Positions 63,354 through 64,000 of a stretch of 64,000 bases of DNA are shown piece after piece; position 1 is the stretch's first letter; every line of letters starts with the position of its first letter. The notes beneath the pieces were generated by a model. The model was not told the origin of the DNA. It was given only the letters and a program-made list of their open reading frames with translations, and made no database searches. The position numbers and the translations under genes are program-made. Source of the stretch: CBDIHP01 sp965279195 (GTDB lineage Bacteria > Planctomycetota > Planctomycetia > Isosphaerales > Isosphaeraceae); the NCBI GenBank assembly GCA_965279195.1, contig CBDIHP010000041.1, forward strand, positions 62,001 to 126,000, in the 5' to 3' direction.

Positions 63354-63392
63354 GCCAACGCCCTCGGTTGATCCCGAGGGCGTTGGCATTTT
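63354..63392 (+). terminator. Rho-independent terminator of the EF-hand gene
   Basis: A perfect 14-bp stem, GCCAACGCCCTCGG (63354-63367) with CCGAGGGCGTTGGC (63374-63387), loop of six, followed by ATTTTG. It lies 25 bp after the stop. Confidence 0.9.
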
Positions 63393-63483
63393 GCGGTTGC
63401 CGGACGGTCGTGGCTCGTTTGCGTCGGCGATCGCTCGCGTGGGTGCGGTCGTCGCGGACCGTTGGTACGCGAGGCACTACACT

Positions 63484-64000
63484 CTACCTGGCGGCGGAAA
63501 GGGTGGTTTCGAGGGCGATCATCTGGGCGAGGCCGTCTTCGGCGGGGGAGATGAGTGTGCGGCCGTTGCGGACGGCTTCGGTGAAATTGTCGACCATCGC
63601 CGCGTACTGGTTCCGGCCGTCGAAGGTGAGTTCCTGCATACCGTGGGAGTCGGTGAGGTATGCAACGGGGCGTTCGGGGGGGAGGTAGGCGTCGGGGACG
63701 TCGAGCTTGCCCTCGCTGCCGACCAGTTCATACGAGCAGCGGAACGGCTGCTCAAAGCTGCAATCGATCGAGCCGAGCACGCCTGACGGGACGCGGTACT
63801 GCGCGGCGAGTGAGAGGTCGACGCCACGATCGCTGAAGTGGGCGATGGCTTGCGTGGTGGCGGGTTCCTCGCCGGCGAAGAGCCGGACGGTGCTGACGCC
63901 GTAGCAGCCGACGTCCCACAGGGCCCCGCCGCCGCGAGTCGGGTCCAGCCGCCAGTCGGTGAGGTCGATCGGGAATGAGAACGACGATCGAATCAGTCGC
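63484..64000 (-). CDS. Gfo/Idh/MocA-family oxidoreductase (partial, C-terminal part)
   Basis: The frame is open from the right edge of the window to the stop at 63484, giving the last 171 or so residues. They match the C-terminal domain of NAD(P)-dependent Gfo/Idh/MocA enzymes: DWRLDPTRGGGALWDVGCYGVSTVRLFAG with the substrate-binding GGGALWDVGCY helix, then the open-faced sheet and MVDNFTEAVRNGRTLISPAEDGLAQMIALETTLSAA at the end. The N-terminal Rossmann domain lies outside the window. The family oxidises or reduces sugars and related compounds; substrate unknown. Confidence 0.9.
   Translation of the reverse strand, partial: RLIRSSFSFPIDLTDWRLDPTRGGGALWDVGCYGVSTVRLFAGEEPATTQAIAHFSDRGVDLSLAAQYRVPSGVLGSIDCSFEQPFRCSYELVGSEGKLDVPDAYLPPERPVAYLTDSHGMQELTFDGRNQYAAMVDNFTEAVRNGRTLISPAEDGLAQMIALETTLSAAR

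Overview
The window is high-GC chromosomal DNA that looks like a member of the Planctomycetes, most likely an Isosphaeraceae-type bacterium. The evidence is family content: a PSCyt1 cytochrome/WD40 protein, a DUF1549/DUF1553 protein, a Tat-exported DUF1501 protein, a multi-EF-hand secreted protein, a Ser/Thr kinase with a C-terminal concanavalin-like domain, and planctomycete-type recombinases. No rRNA, CRISPR array, phage structural genes or replication origin were recognised.

Left block (1-14.5 kb): a partial membrane glycosyltransferase and an M28 metallopeptidase on the minus strand; then a histidine kinase / sigma-54 response regulator pair overlapping by 4 bp; a zinc-ribbon membrane protein; an esterase-FIST gene pair; an archaemetzincin-like protease followed by a secreted protein with an ExbD-like tail; pckA (ATP-dependent PEP carboxykinase); and a HAD phosphatase.

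Middle block (14.5-35 kb): accessory DNA bounded by two tRNA genes. On the left is a selenocysteine tRNA (selC, anticodon UCA) with a frameshifted tyrosine-recombinase remnant directly at its 3' side. On the right are a transposase remnant and tRNA-Leu(UAA). Between them are a Tat-exported ferritin-like protein with permuted helix order; an IS5-family element interrupted by an IS3-family element; NTF2-like proteins and alpha/beta hydrolases; an AraC and a TetR regulator; msrP with an msrQ fused to a complete FAD/NAD/2Fe-2S reductase; a Ser/Thr kinase; a complete IS1595 element with a canonical A_AAA_AAG frameshift site; and a group of DUF4383, AhpD-like, ECF sigma/zinc-finger and DUF417 (RclC/YkgB-like) genes. 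Several of these families are linked to oxidative or hypochlorite damage.

Right block (35-64 kb): a kinase and receiver, probably a broken hybrid kinase; an RCK-type channel without the usual K+ filter; the PSCyt1, DUF1549/1553, methyltransferase and DUF1501 genes on one strand; a heavy-metal RND efflux locus whose pump gene carries five single-base frameshifts while the adaptor is intact; glgC; gamma-glutamyltransferase; a small gene behind a textbook sigma-54 promoter; a NagB-like deaminase; a STAS-FHA-STAS signalling protein; an MFS transporter; a lipoprotein; YraN; the EF-hand protein; and a partial Gfo/Idh/MocA oxidoreductase. Perfect hairpins sit in several intergenic gaps and act as likely terminators.

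All homology statements come from motif reading, without database searches. Start codons were chosen from ribosome-binding sites, signal peptides and where recognisable homology begins.
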